A stretch of DNA of 64,000 nt from Petunia secreta (Eukaryota > Streptophyta > Magnoliopsida > Solanales > Solanaceae): the NCBI GenBank assembly GCA_029990175.1, contig JARKIP010000017.1, forward strand, positions 19,424,001 through 19,488,000. Reading direction: 5' to 3'. The stretch's first letter is position 1; each line of letters opens with the position of its first letter. This document shows, piece after piece, positions 19,292 to 31,081 of this stretch. The translations under genes and the position numbers were made by a program. Under the pieces are notes generated by a model. That model had not been told where the DNA came from, did no database searches, and saw nothing but the letters and a program-made list of their open reading frames with translations.

Positions 19292-20244
19292 AGCACAAGT
19301 GTTCGTGGGATGCTATATATGATGATGAAATTCGAGCAATTTTTGAGAAAAAAGCTGCTAAAAGGCTAAGTGATTCCCTATCAAAATACAGAAAAAGGGG
19401 GTAAAGTTCCCAAATGGATTTATCAACAGAATTGGGAAAAACTCAAAATTTATTGGCAAACACCTGAATTCATAGCCCAGAGCGAGCATGCTAAGAAAAA
19501 CAGAGCATCGACAAAGGGAGGATCGAAGCACACATGTGGTTCACTTAGTTTGGCCACCAATCGGGTGTGATATGTAAGTCAATCTAATTTTTATTTAAAT
19601 TAAAAACTTAACACCATTTTGATTTAGCATTAATACATTTGCATTGTGTAGGAAGCGGTACATGGAAAAGTTAGTGATTATGAATTTTTCCGTCTGTTCC
19701 ATTTTTTATATGACGAACAAGGAAATGAGGTGGGATGGCTCGAGCCACGTGCACAACAACTAGAGGTGAGATATCATAATTAATTTTATTTTATTTTAAA
19801 TGATTCTTTAATTAATTATTCTAATCGTGTCTTGTGTTTTAGGAAAACTACAAAGCTCTACACCAAGAATGGCTTGAGAGCCAAGAGTCATAGGTCATTG
19901 AAGGCTCTCCTAAACCCACTCCGGAAGAAGAAAATACAATGTTCGTTGAGGCGGGTGGTGGCTACACTAGCAAAAACTGAGCCTATGGTCTTGGTCCTTC
20001 GCGGTAAAAGATGCCTTCTCGTGTAGGTATCATCAATGCTAATTGCTCTTCTTCTTCTTCACCTGCACCAAAAATTGTGGATGATGATTTGCGCTCTAAA
20101 TTGGCGGAAATGGAGCAAAGGCTACTGGATAGTGAAAGGCAACGCTTGGCTGATCGCGCGAATGTAAAGAAATTAGAGAAAATTGTGGCAAAGATTTGGA
20201 AGGATAAGGAGCAAGGCAGTGACTCCTCCCAGAGGGCGGAGTAG
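19292..20244 (+). pseudogene. CACTA accessory protein remnant (plant transposase, Ptta/En/Spm type)
   Basis: Exon-like blocks separated by AT-rich introns resemble the plant Ptta/En/Spm protein found with CACTA elements. The first reads HKCSWDAIYDDEIRAIFEKK and KRYRK-like sequence, then NRASTKGGSKHTCGSLS (the conserved KGGS.HTGGS motif). A second block at about 19652-19765 reads SDYEFFRLFHFLYDEQGNEV. The last reads AYGLG and a charged coiled coil (LAEMEQRLLDSERQRLADRA) to the stop at 20242-20244. The first exon is out of frame at its start, and stops interrupt it (after ATNRV, after SQES, before AYGLG). It ends about 530 bp before the CACTA terminus, as expected for an accessory gene. Confidence 0.65.
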
Positions 20245-20469
20245 TATCATGGTTTGTTAAGTTTGTCGAACATGTTACTAATTAAACACTTTAGTGTTTG
20301 TTCGTGTTGAATGCTTAATGATGAAACACGTATGTAGAATTGTTTAATTGCCTGTGGTGGTTTTTTTTTATGTTAAACAAGTTGTATAACTGTTTTAATG
20401 GCGTATTCTGGTTTTTGGCTGCTTTGTATCGAGTTTCTAATATTTTTATTTAGCATGGTTAATATTGTT

Positions 20470-20775
20470 GGAGAGTGAATTCCGTCTCTAAAATAAAAAA
20501 ATAATTAATTTACGCATTTTTGAGACGGACTACCATCTCAAATGAAAAAATTATGTATGAAATTATTTTTCTGGAGAGGGAATTCCGTCTCTAAACACTA
20601 AAAATAATTTCTACAATTAATGCTGGAGAGGGAATTCCGTCTACAAGCAGTAAATTAATTATTTTGCTAAAGAGGAAATTCCGTCTCTAAACACAAAATA
20701 GCGAAGGTCGTGCAGAGACGAAATTCTCTCTCTAAACTCCGAATTGAGACGCAAAACACTCTTTTTCTAGTAGTG
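20470..20775 (+). mobile_element. CACTA element 3' terminus with subterminal repeats
   Basis: The end CTTTTTCTAGTAGTG (20761-20775) is the complement of CACTACTAGAAAAAG, the classic plant CACTA terminus. Upstream, GGGAATTCCGTCTC-like motifs recur (near 20475, 20576, 20627, 20671 and inverted near 20717), forming the subterminal array bound by TnpA-type proteins. CGG follows the end and would be the 3-bp duplication. The 5' terminus was not found, so the element is truncated on the left, probably within 19120-19291. Confidence 0.8.
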
Positions 20776-21078
20776 CGGAGACAGTCACTATCAGAAGTAT
20801 TTGATAATTTGCAAAACTCTGGAGAATAATGTGTTTGGATGGTCATGTTTTAATCATACTTAACCATTTTCGATATGAGATAATAGCTACCTTAACTTTT
20901 CAAGCAAAACCTCTTTTGTAGTTACTTTGAGTACTCAGCTTAGAATCTTTTTTCGGTGGGATACATCAATATTGGTAAAATATCCTTGGGATGAGGTCTT
21001 TAACACGCTACAAGCTATTGAAAATTTTCGAGTTCTATCCAGTTCTTTCAAACAATCTTAAGTATATTTTAATTCTTC

Positions 21079-21466
21079 TATCATGGAACACGGAAACAAA
21101 TGCAACATGATACTCCACAAAACCCCGATGCTTTTATTACAAATGTTGATGCTGCTACTACTGGTGTTCCAATTGTGTCTTCACCTACCTTTTCCAAACC
21201 ATTTCCCGATGTGTCAAAGGTTGAAGTATTTGTTGGAGAAAATTTTAGGAGATGACATGAATGAATTTTTTCTATTCTTGATATGCAAGTTGTTGCTTTT
21301 GCCCTCACGAATTCAAAAGTCGACGAGTCATTTTCTAGGAAATTAGAATTGTGGGCTCAGGAAAATAATGTACATAGATATACCATATTAAGTACTTTTC
21401 TAATGAGTTGTTCGATATCTATTGTTCTTATAAAGAAGCAAAAGAGATATGAGATTCACTGATTAA
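21079..21466 (+). pseudogene. Copia-type retrotransposon gag N-terminal remnant
   Basis: Over the interval the frame reads KVEVFVGENF, then (another frame) FSILDMQVVAFAL, FSRKLELWAQ and ELFDIYCSYKEAKEI, then DSLINK. This is the start of the Gag-like (UBN2/DUF4219-related) polyprotein of Ty1/copia elements. Stops, including one in FRR*HE and one before DSL, and at least one frameshift show it is dead. No LTR could be delimited around it. Confidence 0.6.
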
Positions 21467-24174
21467 TAAGTTGTAACGCGCAACTATGCTATATAAAAGA
21501 GACTTAGTGGTCGTTGCAAATATATCCGAATTTTAAGTCCGGAGTAGAATCTCACAAAGACCAAAGTTAAGTTCTAGTAACTTTAATAGCAAATATTCAA
21601 AGTTCAGCAATATATATAATTATACTTGAGTTTTAAGTTATAAACTATTAACTAAATAACAATTAACTAAGAACAATTAGAAATATATTAAGAATGACAA
21701 GAATTAGATGAACTTACACATGTTAAAAAGCCCAGGATAATGAATCTCCCAGTTACTGGTATAGTCCTGAGTTTACTCAAAACTTGCACGAGATACTATT
21801 CTATTGGCCTTGAACTTAATTAAAATTGTTCACTATTGTTTCCTAACTACTAATACCATCGCTCTTGAACTATTTTTTCTCAAAATAATCAAGACGATTA
21901 AAATCTCCCCAAATACGTGCCACACTCTAATCACGATATCCTTATAATGACTCTAAATCAGATTAAGTAATTTGTTATCGTAACATGAAGTACTGTTATT
22001 TTAATGACCATAACTTAAATGACTTTCCCAAGATCATTCAAGCAAAAAGGGCACAAATTATTGCATACATAAATAATTGAATTTAATATAAATATAACCA
22101 AACAAATAAAATTATGTATTAATCAATTTTGGAGTTATTCAAAACTAACCATAACTCATTTAACAAAATCCTAGAGTAGGAATTTAGCTACTCATAATTG
22201 TACTAGACAATAATAAGTCCATAGTCAAAACAACATCTATAGGAAAAGAGAATAAGAAAATTTTAGAAAACTCTTTTATTTCTTCAGTTCCAATATATTT
22301 GAAGCTTTTTAAAGCCCCAAAGTTCTTCAACAATGGTGGTCTAGCCTTCCCAGGTCAAGATAGGTAATAAAAGAGGCAGAAGAAACTTTTTTACCCTGTA
22401 GGAAAATAATCAAAGAGTCCAAAATACCCTTAATTTTTTTCCTATTTTTCTACTTCATGTACCGCCTGTGTGCCATGAGGACATAATTTAATTCAGATAA
22501 TTCAGCTCGCGTGCTTCTCACTTATTAGGCCTGAATGAGCTGAAATTTTTCTTCACTTCTTGGCAAAATCTCTATTTCTTCTCGTGTTACTTGTGTGGCA
22601 CATGGATTCCTGATTGCTTCAATTTCAACTCCCATGCTACTCACGTGGCACACGACCACCTGGAATCATTAATTTCTTCAATTTTCATTCCAAAACTTGC
22701 ACTTTAGCCTCAATTCACCATGTTCACTTCCTATCACACCAAACAACTCAATTAGTAGCAATTCATGTTAGTTTTGCATATAAGCTTTTAAAATAATTAT
22801 CAGAACATGGTAAAAATGCCCTAAAAAATTAGTAAAATATCCAAACATTACCACTCCATACTCGAACTTTTGGTCGTTCTCGAGCAAATATTAGACAACT
22901 AACCTGAATCACAATTAAGCATTCAAGATCATTCAGAACACCTTGCCAAGCAATTGTGTGGAGAAAGCAACCACTAGACTTAAACGCCCTTTACTTCGCT
23001 CATAATTATGTATTGAAAATAGAAACCTTGCAAATTCACCGACCTCAATGTACCTCAACAACAAAGAATCGCCCCAGACTCACACTTGTCATGCAGTGAA
23101 TCAAAATTATTGGGGCGCAACATCATGAAAAATTGTCGAACTCAGAAACGAATTCCACATGTACATAAGACAACACTAAATGTTTGCCCGTTGTCACTCT
23201 TTACTAGTGTAGGCATCTCAAAATAAGATCAAGTAGGATTCTTTCTCTGGATGCATTGTAGGCTTATAGACGGAATTGATAATATGGGTAAAAGTGACTA
23301 CGTTTCCAATGACACTACCATTACAAAGCAATTAAGCTCTAAAGTCTTCATAATTACTTTCTGTACCCAGTTGCCTCTTTTTTCTAGCTATTCCCACAAA
23401 CAAACAACAACATTCCTTCTTCTCTTTTTCTTTCTGCAACCTTTTTTTTCTTTTCAACAATTAAACCCAAAATGTCAGGGTTCTTCCTTTTTTTTTTCCT
23501 ACAATATTACAAGCCCAACATATTTAATTTTACTTAGAGCATAACAAATCAGAATTCACGGCCAGTTTTTCTCTTTCAACTTCCACACCATTTCCATCAC
23601 ATTAGCTAGTCTCGCTAATATCAAATAAGGGTTGCCACTTGGGAATAATGTGAAAATTAGGGGAATCAACTTTAAAAACTAAGGGTAATTTCTGGGCTGC
23701 CAAAAAAATAGATTACTTTTAGGCTCAATGGGTCTATTTAGGGATAATCTAAAATCATTGGTAGGCTTATTTAGGCTAGAGAGACTAAGCAAATAAGGCC
23801 TACAATCCTTTCCAAGCTCAAGAATATCCTAGGATTTCGCTTCAAGGATAAGCGTGGCAAGTTCTACACTGAACTGCATACATGGAACCGCACCTCACTA
23901 TGTACATGAAATCCATGACTCACTCAATTTCATTCTTCAATAAAAAATTATAAGCTCAGAAAGAAGGTTTGAGAGAAAAAATGCTGACTCTCACACGACA
24001 GTACTTTCCAAGCATCCGAACTCTCTCTCTTTGGTTACCATTTTATTTTTCTATCCCATTTTTTTCAATTTCTGTTAGTTTTTTTTTTTTTGTTTTATAT
24101 TTGAAATACTACCTAAAAATAGCCTTGTTAAAAAAAAAAAAACTTAACAGAAAAGAACCAAGGCCAAGAAAATC
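21467..24174. other. Non-coding, repeat-like, unassigned
   Basis: About 2.7 kb without a supportable gene. The stretch 21480-23260 has the even, AT-rich, stop-dense character of retrotransposon non-coding sequence, but I could not find matching ends inside the window. The 23390-23520 portion is T/C-rich. A clean insertion boundary appears only at the LINE. Confidence 0.4.
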
Positions 24175-24190
24175 CATGAGATTATTACTA
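24175..24190. repeat. LINE target-site duplication, left copy
   Basis: CATGAGATTATTACTA, identical to 25105-25120 on the other side of the LINE. Confidence 0.9.
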
Positions 24191-25104
24191 CAACGACAAT
24201 AACATACCCAATGTATTTTCACAAGTGAGGTTTGTAGAGGGTGAGATGTACGCAAACCTTACCCCCATCAAGGTGGAGAGGCAGTTTCCGATAGTCCCTC
24301 GGCTCAAGGAAAATAATCCAAAAACAAGCTAGCAAATATAAGATAAAGCTACCCATAATAAAGAAAATACTGTAAAAGAGACTACTTATAGCTAAGGTAA
24401 ACAAACAACAGTGCAAGTAGTAAAGGCACATAATAGGATAAACAAAGTATATAAAATAATACAAATGATACTAAAACAACACTCTCACGACTACTACCTA
24501 ACCTTATACCCTAATCCTTGATCTCCACGTTGTTCTATCAAGGGTCATGTCCTCTGTGATCTGAGGTGAGCCATATCCTGATGAATCACCTCTCCCCAAT
24601 TCTTTTTTTGTCTACCTCTACTTCTCCGTAGACACAACACTTCCAATCTCCCGCACCTTCTCATCTATAATCCTTCTTCTCACATGGCCGAACCATCGCA
24701 ACCTCGCTTCTCGTATCTTGTCCGCCACTGCAGCCATTCACACATTGTCACGTATGACGTCATTCCTAATCTTATCCATCCTCGTACGACCACATATTCA
24801 TCTGAGCATTCTAATCTTTGGAATGATCATCTTCTGAATGTGTGTGGTCTTAACTGGCAAACACTCTGCTCCGTACAACATAGCTAGTCTAACGACCACT
24901 TTATGGAACTTACCTTTGAGTCTAGGTTCCACTTTTTTATCGCATAGGACACCGGACACGAGTCTCCACTTCATCCAACCTGCCCCTATACGATGAGTAA
25001 CATCCTCATTAACTTCTCCATTACCTTGAACAATTGAGCCAAGGTACTTGAAGCTTCTCTTCTGCGAAATAACCTAGGCCTCAAGCATCACGTCCACTCT
25101 GACT
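24191..25104 (-). mobile_element. 5'-truncated RTE-type LINE, 914 bp
   Basis: Read on minus, the sequence enters the C-terminal part of an RTE-clade reverse transcriptase: RSFKYLGSIVQGNGEVNEDV, HRIGAGWMKWR, LYGAECLPVKTTH, RMLRWICGRTRMDKIRND, ARLRWFGHVRRR. It then runs into a 3' UTR ending GTTATTGTCGTTG, like the TTG-rich tails of RTE elements. A 16-bp direct repeat CATGAGATTATTACTA flanks it exactly (24175-24190 and 25105-25120). It is a dead-on-arrival insertion: 5'-truncated, with a few in-frame stops, moved by target-primed reverse transcription. Confidence 0.88.
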
Positions 25105-25120
25105 CATGAGATTATTACTA
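25105..25120. repeat. LINE target-site duplication, right copy
   Basis: CATGAGATTATTACTA, identical to 24175-24190. The perfect match implies a fairly recent insertion. Confidence 0.9.
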
Positions 25121-27850
25121 TTATAGTAAAAATATCTTAAACAAATAAAAAGTACTCCACCCTACACTGAAGAAGTTGCATTGTCCTTAATGCAACAATA
25201 TTTATAATAAGGGTAAAGAGTGGGGCTCTTGCCATAATTGGCAAACGATAGTGTCATTAGATCCACGTCTTTGCTAGACTGCTACTCGCCATCATCATTG
25301 GTAGACTCAACGTCCATAGAGAAAGGTGTTAAACCCCAAAAATTACCGGGTTAAGGCAACATTTTGGTATATATTATCAGCAATATGACGATTCTAAAGG
25401 GTTTCTTTAGAGCTGCCACTTAATTTAGAAAATTAGGAACCATTGTTAATTAATTAGTGCAAATTTCTTCCTTATTTAAAAGGAAAAAGATTTTAGAGAT
25501 TCAAAGTAAGTGATTCAATTATTTTCGAAAGAATGTCTTTATTATTAGAGCACTTTCGAAAATCCACCAAAGGTGGTTATTCCGACGGTTTTCACGAATA
25601 GGTATAAATAAATAATTTAGGAACTTTAAAGAAAAATAGGGTAAGTAAATAAATAAATAATAAATAAGTAAATAGATAGGTAAATAAATAAATAAATAAA
25701 TAAACAATTAAATAAATTAATAAATAAATAATTAATTTAAATATATATAAAAATCATAAATAGACAAGTAAATAATTAAATAATAATTTAAATAAAGAAA
25801 TAGAAAAATAATTATTATTTACAAATAAGTAATAATTTAAGGGTGGTAAAATTTAATTGTGATTTTATTTGAACTCATCCTTTAACAACGGTTCTTAAAA
25901 TTCATAAATTAATTGGTAATTCAAAAAAAGAAAAAAGAATTAAAAGTAATCACAAGGCATTTTTAATCATAATAATTTTCTCCTACAAGGCTCCTAGTCT
26001 GTTCTATAGGGATCCTATAACATGGATTCTAAAGGGAACGAGAAAGAGAGAGTAGAGAAGGTAGAACCTAGAATATGCAAATTCCACTCCAAATGCGGTT
26101 TTCGTTCTCCCAGTTTAAATGTAATCGTCCCGAATGTAAGTTTTTGCCAAACTCGTTTCCCAAGGTAGATCATGTAAAAAGTTAAAGAAAAAGGATAAAA
26201 ATTATAGCAAATATTCACAAAAAATCAGATAAGATAAATTATTTATAGAAAGAGCTGTCAGTAACTTCACAAGGCTAACTGAAAGAGAATGATACCATCC
26301 CAGGGATATCGTGCAAGCTCATACTAATCAAATACTAAAATAAAAAAATTCAAGCTAATGAGAAATTGGCAATGTCAGGAGTATTACTAACTAAGAAACT
26401 TAACCTCGGTGAATGATTATGCACCATTCACAACAGAATCAATTTTCGACCCAAGGAAGAACAAGACTTGATTTTCGGGGCAACAAATGCAGGTTTAAAA
26501 TTAAGACGAGTTCATTCAACTTTTACTAATATTTAATAAAATATGGATTAAAAGAAGAAAGAAACTAGGTGCTGGGATCCTACCTTCAGGTTGGCAGCAA
26601 TTCATTAACCTAAGGATTATCTCAAATTCACTTTAACACCAATAAATAGATTGAATGGCAACCAGGATGAACTCACTAAAGACTTGAACTATTACCAACA
26701 CAGAGAGAAACTCCAACCAAATGACTGGTATGGAAGCATAAACAACCTCATTGAAGATATTCCATAGCAGAACTACGAATCGATATACTCTAAAAACGGA
26801 AACTAAACAATTAAGGAAGGCAATATTTCAGGAATTTAACACTAACAACATAGAGGACCATAAATTTTGACTGAAGTTCGGCTCCTACTCCTCCTTTAAG
26901 TCAATTGAACTTCAAACTTGGACCATAGCAAAATAATCTCCACTTAACCAGCCTTAAACCTCTACTTCATCCCATAATTCATGCAGGCAACAGAGCCTAC
27001 CAGAAAAATAGAACAGGAAACTAGATCACCATGCCTCCCCTTCTACTTCTCACCAGAAACTTTTGCAGACAACCGGAGAAACATAAATATCCCTTTCCCC
27101 TCACCTTTTGTGAAGAGAAAAAAATCATATTCAAGCTTCAACATACCTCTTGATTAGGAACTTGAAAATTGAGCAAAGATTTGCCCCTGAACCACCATTT
27201 GCTAACTAACAGAACCAACCAGAAAGTATTCCCAATTCAAACATGACACTTCTAGTCCTCCTATTATCAACCACAAATCATCTCATTACTACACTCACAA
27301 AAGCTCATGCAACTGACAGAAAAAACAAACTACACCCAGACTTATCACATTCAGAACAAAACTAGCAATCACTGATGAAGCTGGAACATTTGCTGGAATT
27401 AAGACACAACAGAGAAGGCATAATATATGAGAAAAAACTAAGAACTTGAGAAAAGGAAAAAAAAACTAATAGGAGGTATACTGCCTATGCAACAGGCAGA
27501 ACCAAACTTTTATACCATCAAAACTAGATCTTAGCAAAACAGAATTACTTTGTACTAAAACTTGACGTGATTAAGGAAGTGTTAAGCTAAAATCATTAAT
27601 TCAATAGATAAAGTAAACATATTTTACAACTAGGAAGAGAAAATCATGATAAATTTCTATGAAACAGAGATAACACCAAAGCTGAAAACCCTTTCAAACT
27701 TCACATTTTATTTTCACATATTAGAGGTCGAATGGAGTCTCACCCTTTTTTCGAGGAAACAATAACTTTATATATCTGCTTCTAGTGTTTCAGATTTGAG
27801 ATTTTAATTTCAAATATAGTGCTAAAGTGGACATTTTTTTTTGTAGGATA
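25121..27850. other. Non-coding, unassigned; AAAT-rich low complexity at 25640-25800
   Basis: The first part holds an (AAAT)n-like tract (about 25640-25800). The remainder is AT-rich with CCAAC/AACC-rich phrases typical of retrotransposon leaders or LTRs. I found no gene, no RNA gene and no pair of ends within the window. Confidence 0.4.
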
Positions 27851-27897
27851 AAGGAGAAAACAGTCCAATCTTACAAAGATTGTATCGTTTTCTCCTT
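27851..27897. repeat. 47-base double foldback abutting an LTR
   Basis: Outer arms AAGGAGAAAAC and GTTTTCTCCTT are perfect complements. Inner arms CAATCTT and AAGATTG are also complements around ACA. The structure ends exactly where the G1 LTR begins. Confidence 0.7.
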
Positions 27898-28613
27898 TGA
27901 TGCAGCCCGTGTCCGTGCTGATCAATATGCAGTTGTGTTCGTGCCATCAAGATAGGTCACACGAAGCCAAGTCAAGACTCTGCATGAGGTGCATGTCCAT
28001 CTAGCGTGGCCGGGAGGAAGCAGCAATTGAGAGAGTGAGTGGTCGGGTGCCAGACTTGAAAGCTACATCACCAAGCTCGAGCCCAAGGAAACAAGTGTCC
28101 GAACTCAGATGATTGACGCCGAGCAGTGAAGCGGCTGAGGGCTACACTTGAGCCTGAGGTAGGAGAGCGTCTGAGCTACTAAACTCATTCAGCCCTACAT
28201 GGCTTTGTTTCATTGGTTGTCTGTGGCCGTTACTATTTTAGCCTTATGGATCTCTATATAAACCCCCTTAACATTTCATTTTTGGATAGTTATTGTTGAA
28301 TGTTGATTAACCGTGTGCTGCTTTTGTCTCTGTCGTGAGCGAACCCCATCGTGGGAACCTTTGTTAATGGAATTTGTGACATTCGATGGAAAACTCTTGA
28401 ACATTTTCTTCTTTGATTATTCGATCGGCAAGAACCATGTTTTCTTGAGGACCGTTGCTTAGTATAGGTGTTTTTTCACAATCTAACCGAAAGGCTCCAA
28501 GACTAGTTCCATGGTTTTGCTTGATTGAGTTGAGATTATGTCTTACTTCTATCTTTTACTTTCTGTTTGTTTATCTTCCGCTTGTGTTCGTTGCTCGTCC
28601 AGTTTGGCTTGCA
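27898..28613 (+). mobile_element. G1 5' LTR (Ty3/gypsy)
   Basis: From TGATGCAGCCCGTG to about GCA before the primer site. Its first 370 bases match 39757-40106, the truncated 3' LTR. A TATA box TATATAAA lies at 28255-28262. The right end is approximate because the terminal dinucleotide is ambiguous. Confidence 0.75.
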
Positions 28614-28619
28614 CTATCT

Positions 28620-28631
28620 TGGTATCAGAGC
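28620..28631 (+). other. G1 primer-binding site (initiator tRNA-Met)
   Basis: TGGTATCAGAGC, complementary to the 3' end of plant initiator tRNA-Met, six bases after the LTR. The leader 28632-29806 has no recognised gene. Confidence 0.85.
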
Positions 28632-29806
28632 ACGATTTGGATCATGTTCTTACAAGTCCAATCCTATTCTTTATCTTCGTGCGTTTGTGTTTTTCAGTTT
28701 CCGTCTCATGCTCATATTGTGTTGTTGTTTTATTCTTACAAAAAAGAAGTAGAAAAGAAAATCTCAAAAATTTTGTTGGTTGTCGGTTATTTGGATTAAA
28801 TAACCATATATTCTGTTTTATCATTGCTTGGAGCATCTGAAAATCTCTGGTCGTATATAATTTGACGACAAGGGTTTTTGTGTGTTTGAATCTGTCAGAT
28901 ATCGGCTCCACTATTTTGAAAGCCCTAGTAGAATTTTGGTTGTTTATAATTTTTTGGGGTTAAATCTGGATGTTATCGATTGATTTTGGTCACGTGTTTG
29001 CTTGAAAAACTTTGAAGCTCAGTCGTGAAACACCGTTCGTATGCCGAAAAATTGTTAAGTTTCTTAACAGTGTACGAAGGACTGAAGCTGTGTTCATAGC
29101 TTAGCTTGGAGCATAAGTTATCCATTTAAGTTCAAAGTTTAACGGAAAACGGCGTTGAATCATACATTATTTTGGACTGTGAACGAAGTTAAGCTTGTCC
29201 GTACACCGGAAAGGGAAAGTTCACTATTCCATTTAAGAAGAAGGGTTTAGCACCGTTGCTAAAACCTCATGTGAATGTTACTTGCTGGAAAAGAGGAAAG
29301 TGGATAAGGATAAACCCTAGTCCGTACAGTAGAGGGACCACTTTCATTCCGTATAGAGTAGAGTGTCCGAGGTTTCTAAAGAGGAAATGAAGGGTAGATT
29401 TCTTAGGTTCTCTTTCTTTCTTTGTGTTCGTGACTTCTCGTCAGTAGATCTCTGGAGTAAATCTTCTACTCGAGGTACTATTAATTTTTTTAAGCTTATA
29501 GGAACTCGTGCGAGAAGGGTCGAAGTCCAAATTTTGTAGAAAATTCTTGACCTCATGTGCGCAGTTAAATAGAATCCGTTTCATCGGGTGGAACATCAAT
29601 TCACTCTTCCCGAAGAAAAAGTGAATCTTGTCAAACTCGGAGGATCTGGAGGAAATTGATCAATCCGAAGGAGCCATTGGTTACAAGTTCTGAGTGGCTG
29701 TACCTACAAATTGAGTGGACCCGAGTGCCACCGAACAAAAGTGAGGGAGTGTGTGAGGTGATTTCTAACCTTAACTTTTTTCTTAAGTCATTTTTTTTCC
29801 AGGTAA

Positions 29807-31080
29807 ATGGCTGGAAACGGAGAGAAGGGTAAGGATGCGTTCAAGGTATTGTTGGCTGATGTCATGGCCATGATACAAGGCATAAGTGCCGAGCTAAGAA
29901 GAGTGAATTTTGGAGTTGAAAATCTTGAACACGATCGAGCCTCAGAGGCCTTACCAGGGTCCGGGGATGGAACAACCAATTCTACTCCTATGTGACCGAC
30001 ACAATTTGCTGAGTTGGCCTGACGCCAACAAATGAGAGCTGAAGCTGCTAGAAATGAGAAAAACTTGGGCATTACCCAAGCTAACTTACCACTACCTCAA
30101 AGACCCCAAAGAAACTTAGTAGCCGTTGCTGAAGAGGGTGATGTTCAAGATGAAAAGTATGTTGAAGCTGATTATGAGCCACCATTCTATCCACGAGGTC
30201 AGGCTCAACGAGGCCGTGGAAACCCTCGAGGTCGAGGACGAGGAGCTTATGTTGATAGACAACTGAACGTGAGGCCAATGATTATTACTATGATGATTAT
30301 CCGGAACAAGCCCGAGGTGGTAGAGATACTAACTTAAATAGTGTCAAGATCACTATTCCACCGCTCAGAGAAACTAGTGATCCAGACTAATATCTTGATT
30401 GGAAGGTTCGTTTGGAACGAATCATTGAAATGAATGAGATGACAGATGAAAGAAAAGCTGCCTATGCAATTGCTTCGTTCGAGACATATGCTTCTACTTG
30501 GTGGGAAACTGAGAAGAGAATAAGAAGGTATGCTTTACTTGAGCACCTTACTTGGGTTCAATTGAAGAGACTGATGGATGCTAAGTATGTTACGGCTAAA
30601 CATCATCAAGAGCAACTTCAGAAGCTCTATGATTTGAAACAAGGGTCTAAACCGGTCGAAGAGTACTTTGACGAGTTTGAAAAGATTCGTTTGGCTCTTG
30701 ATATGGAAGAAGACGACGAGCAAGCCATCATTTGGTTAAAAAATATGCTTAATCGATAGTTAACATCTCATTTAGACTGCATATGTTCCATATACTAGAT
30801 GAAGCTTTCCATGTTGTGATCGATGCTTAGAAGTGGGTGAAGGACGATAGAGCAAATAGGTACCGAGGGAGCACTACTACTACTCATTTGAACTGTAGCA
30901 AAGAGTGGAACAATCTGAATCCTACCAATGCCAATACTGGCCGTGATCAGAAGAAACCCTTCGAGAGAGGAGTGACCAATTATAACTCCAAGGAGTTGGG
31001 AGGTAAAACTCAACTTAATACTCCAAGTGCTTCATCGATTCAATGTCGAAAATGAAGGGGTTATGGTCACATGGCTAAGG
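29807..31080 (+). pseudogene. G1 gag, decayed
   Basis: Starts MAGNGEKGKDAFKVLL. An RGRGNPRGRGRG basic stretch lies near 30215-30245. The Ty3-type gag core reads LERIIEMNEMTDERKAAYAIASFETYASTWWE.. to EEYFDEFEKIRLALDME. A degenerate zinc knuckle (CRK*RGYGHMAKEC) follows near 31045. Stops at 29993, 30020 and 30757 (after KNMLNR), one inside the knuckle, and a frameshift near 30265 kill it. Gag would form the particle shell. It is the same family as the G2 gag at 46087 by core sequence, but with a different LTR. Confidence 0.8.
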
Positions 31081-31081
31081 A

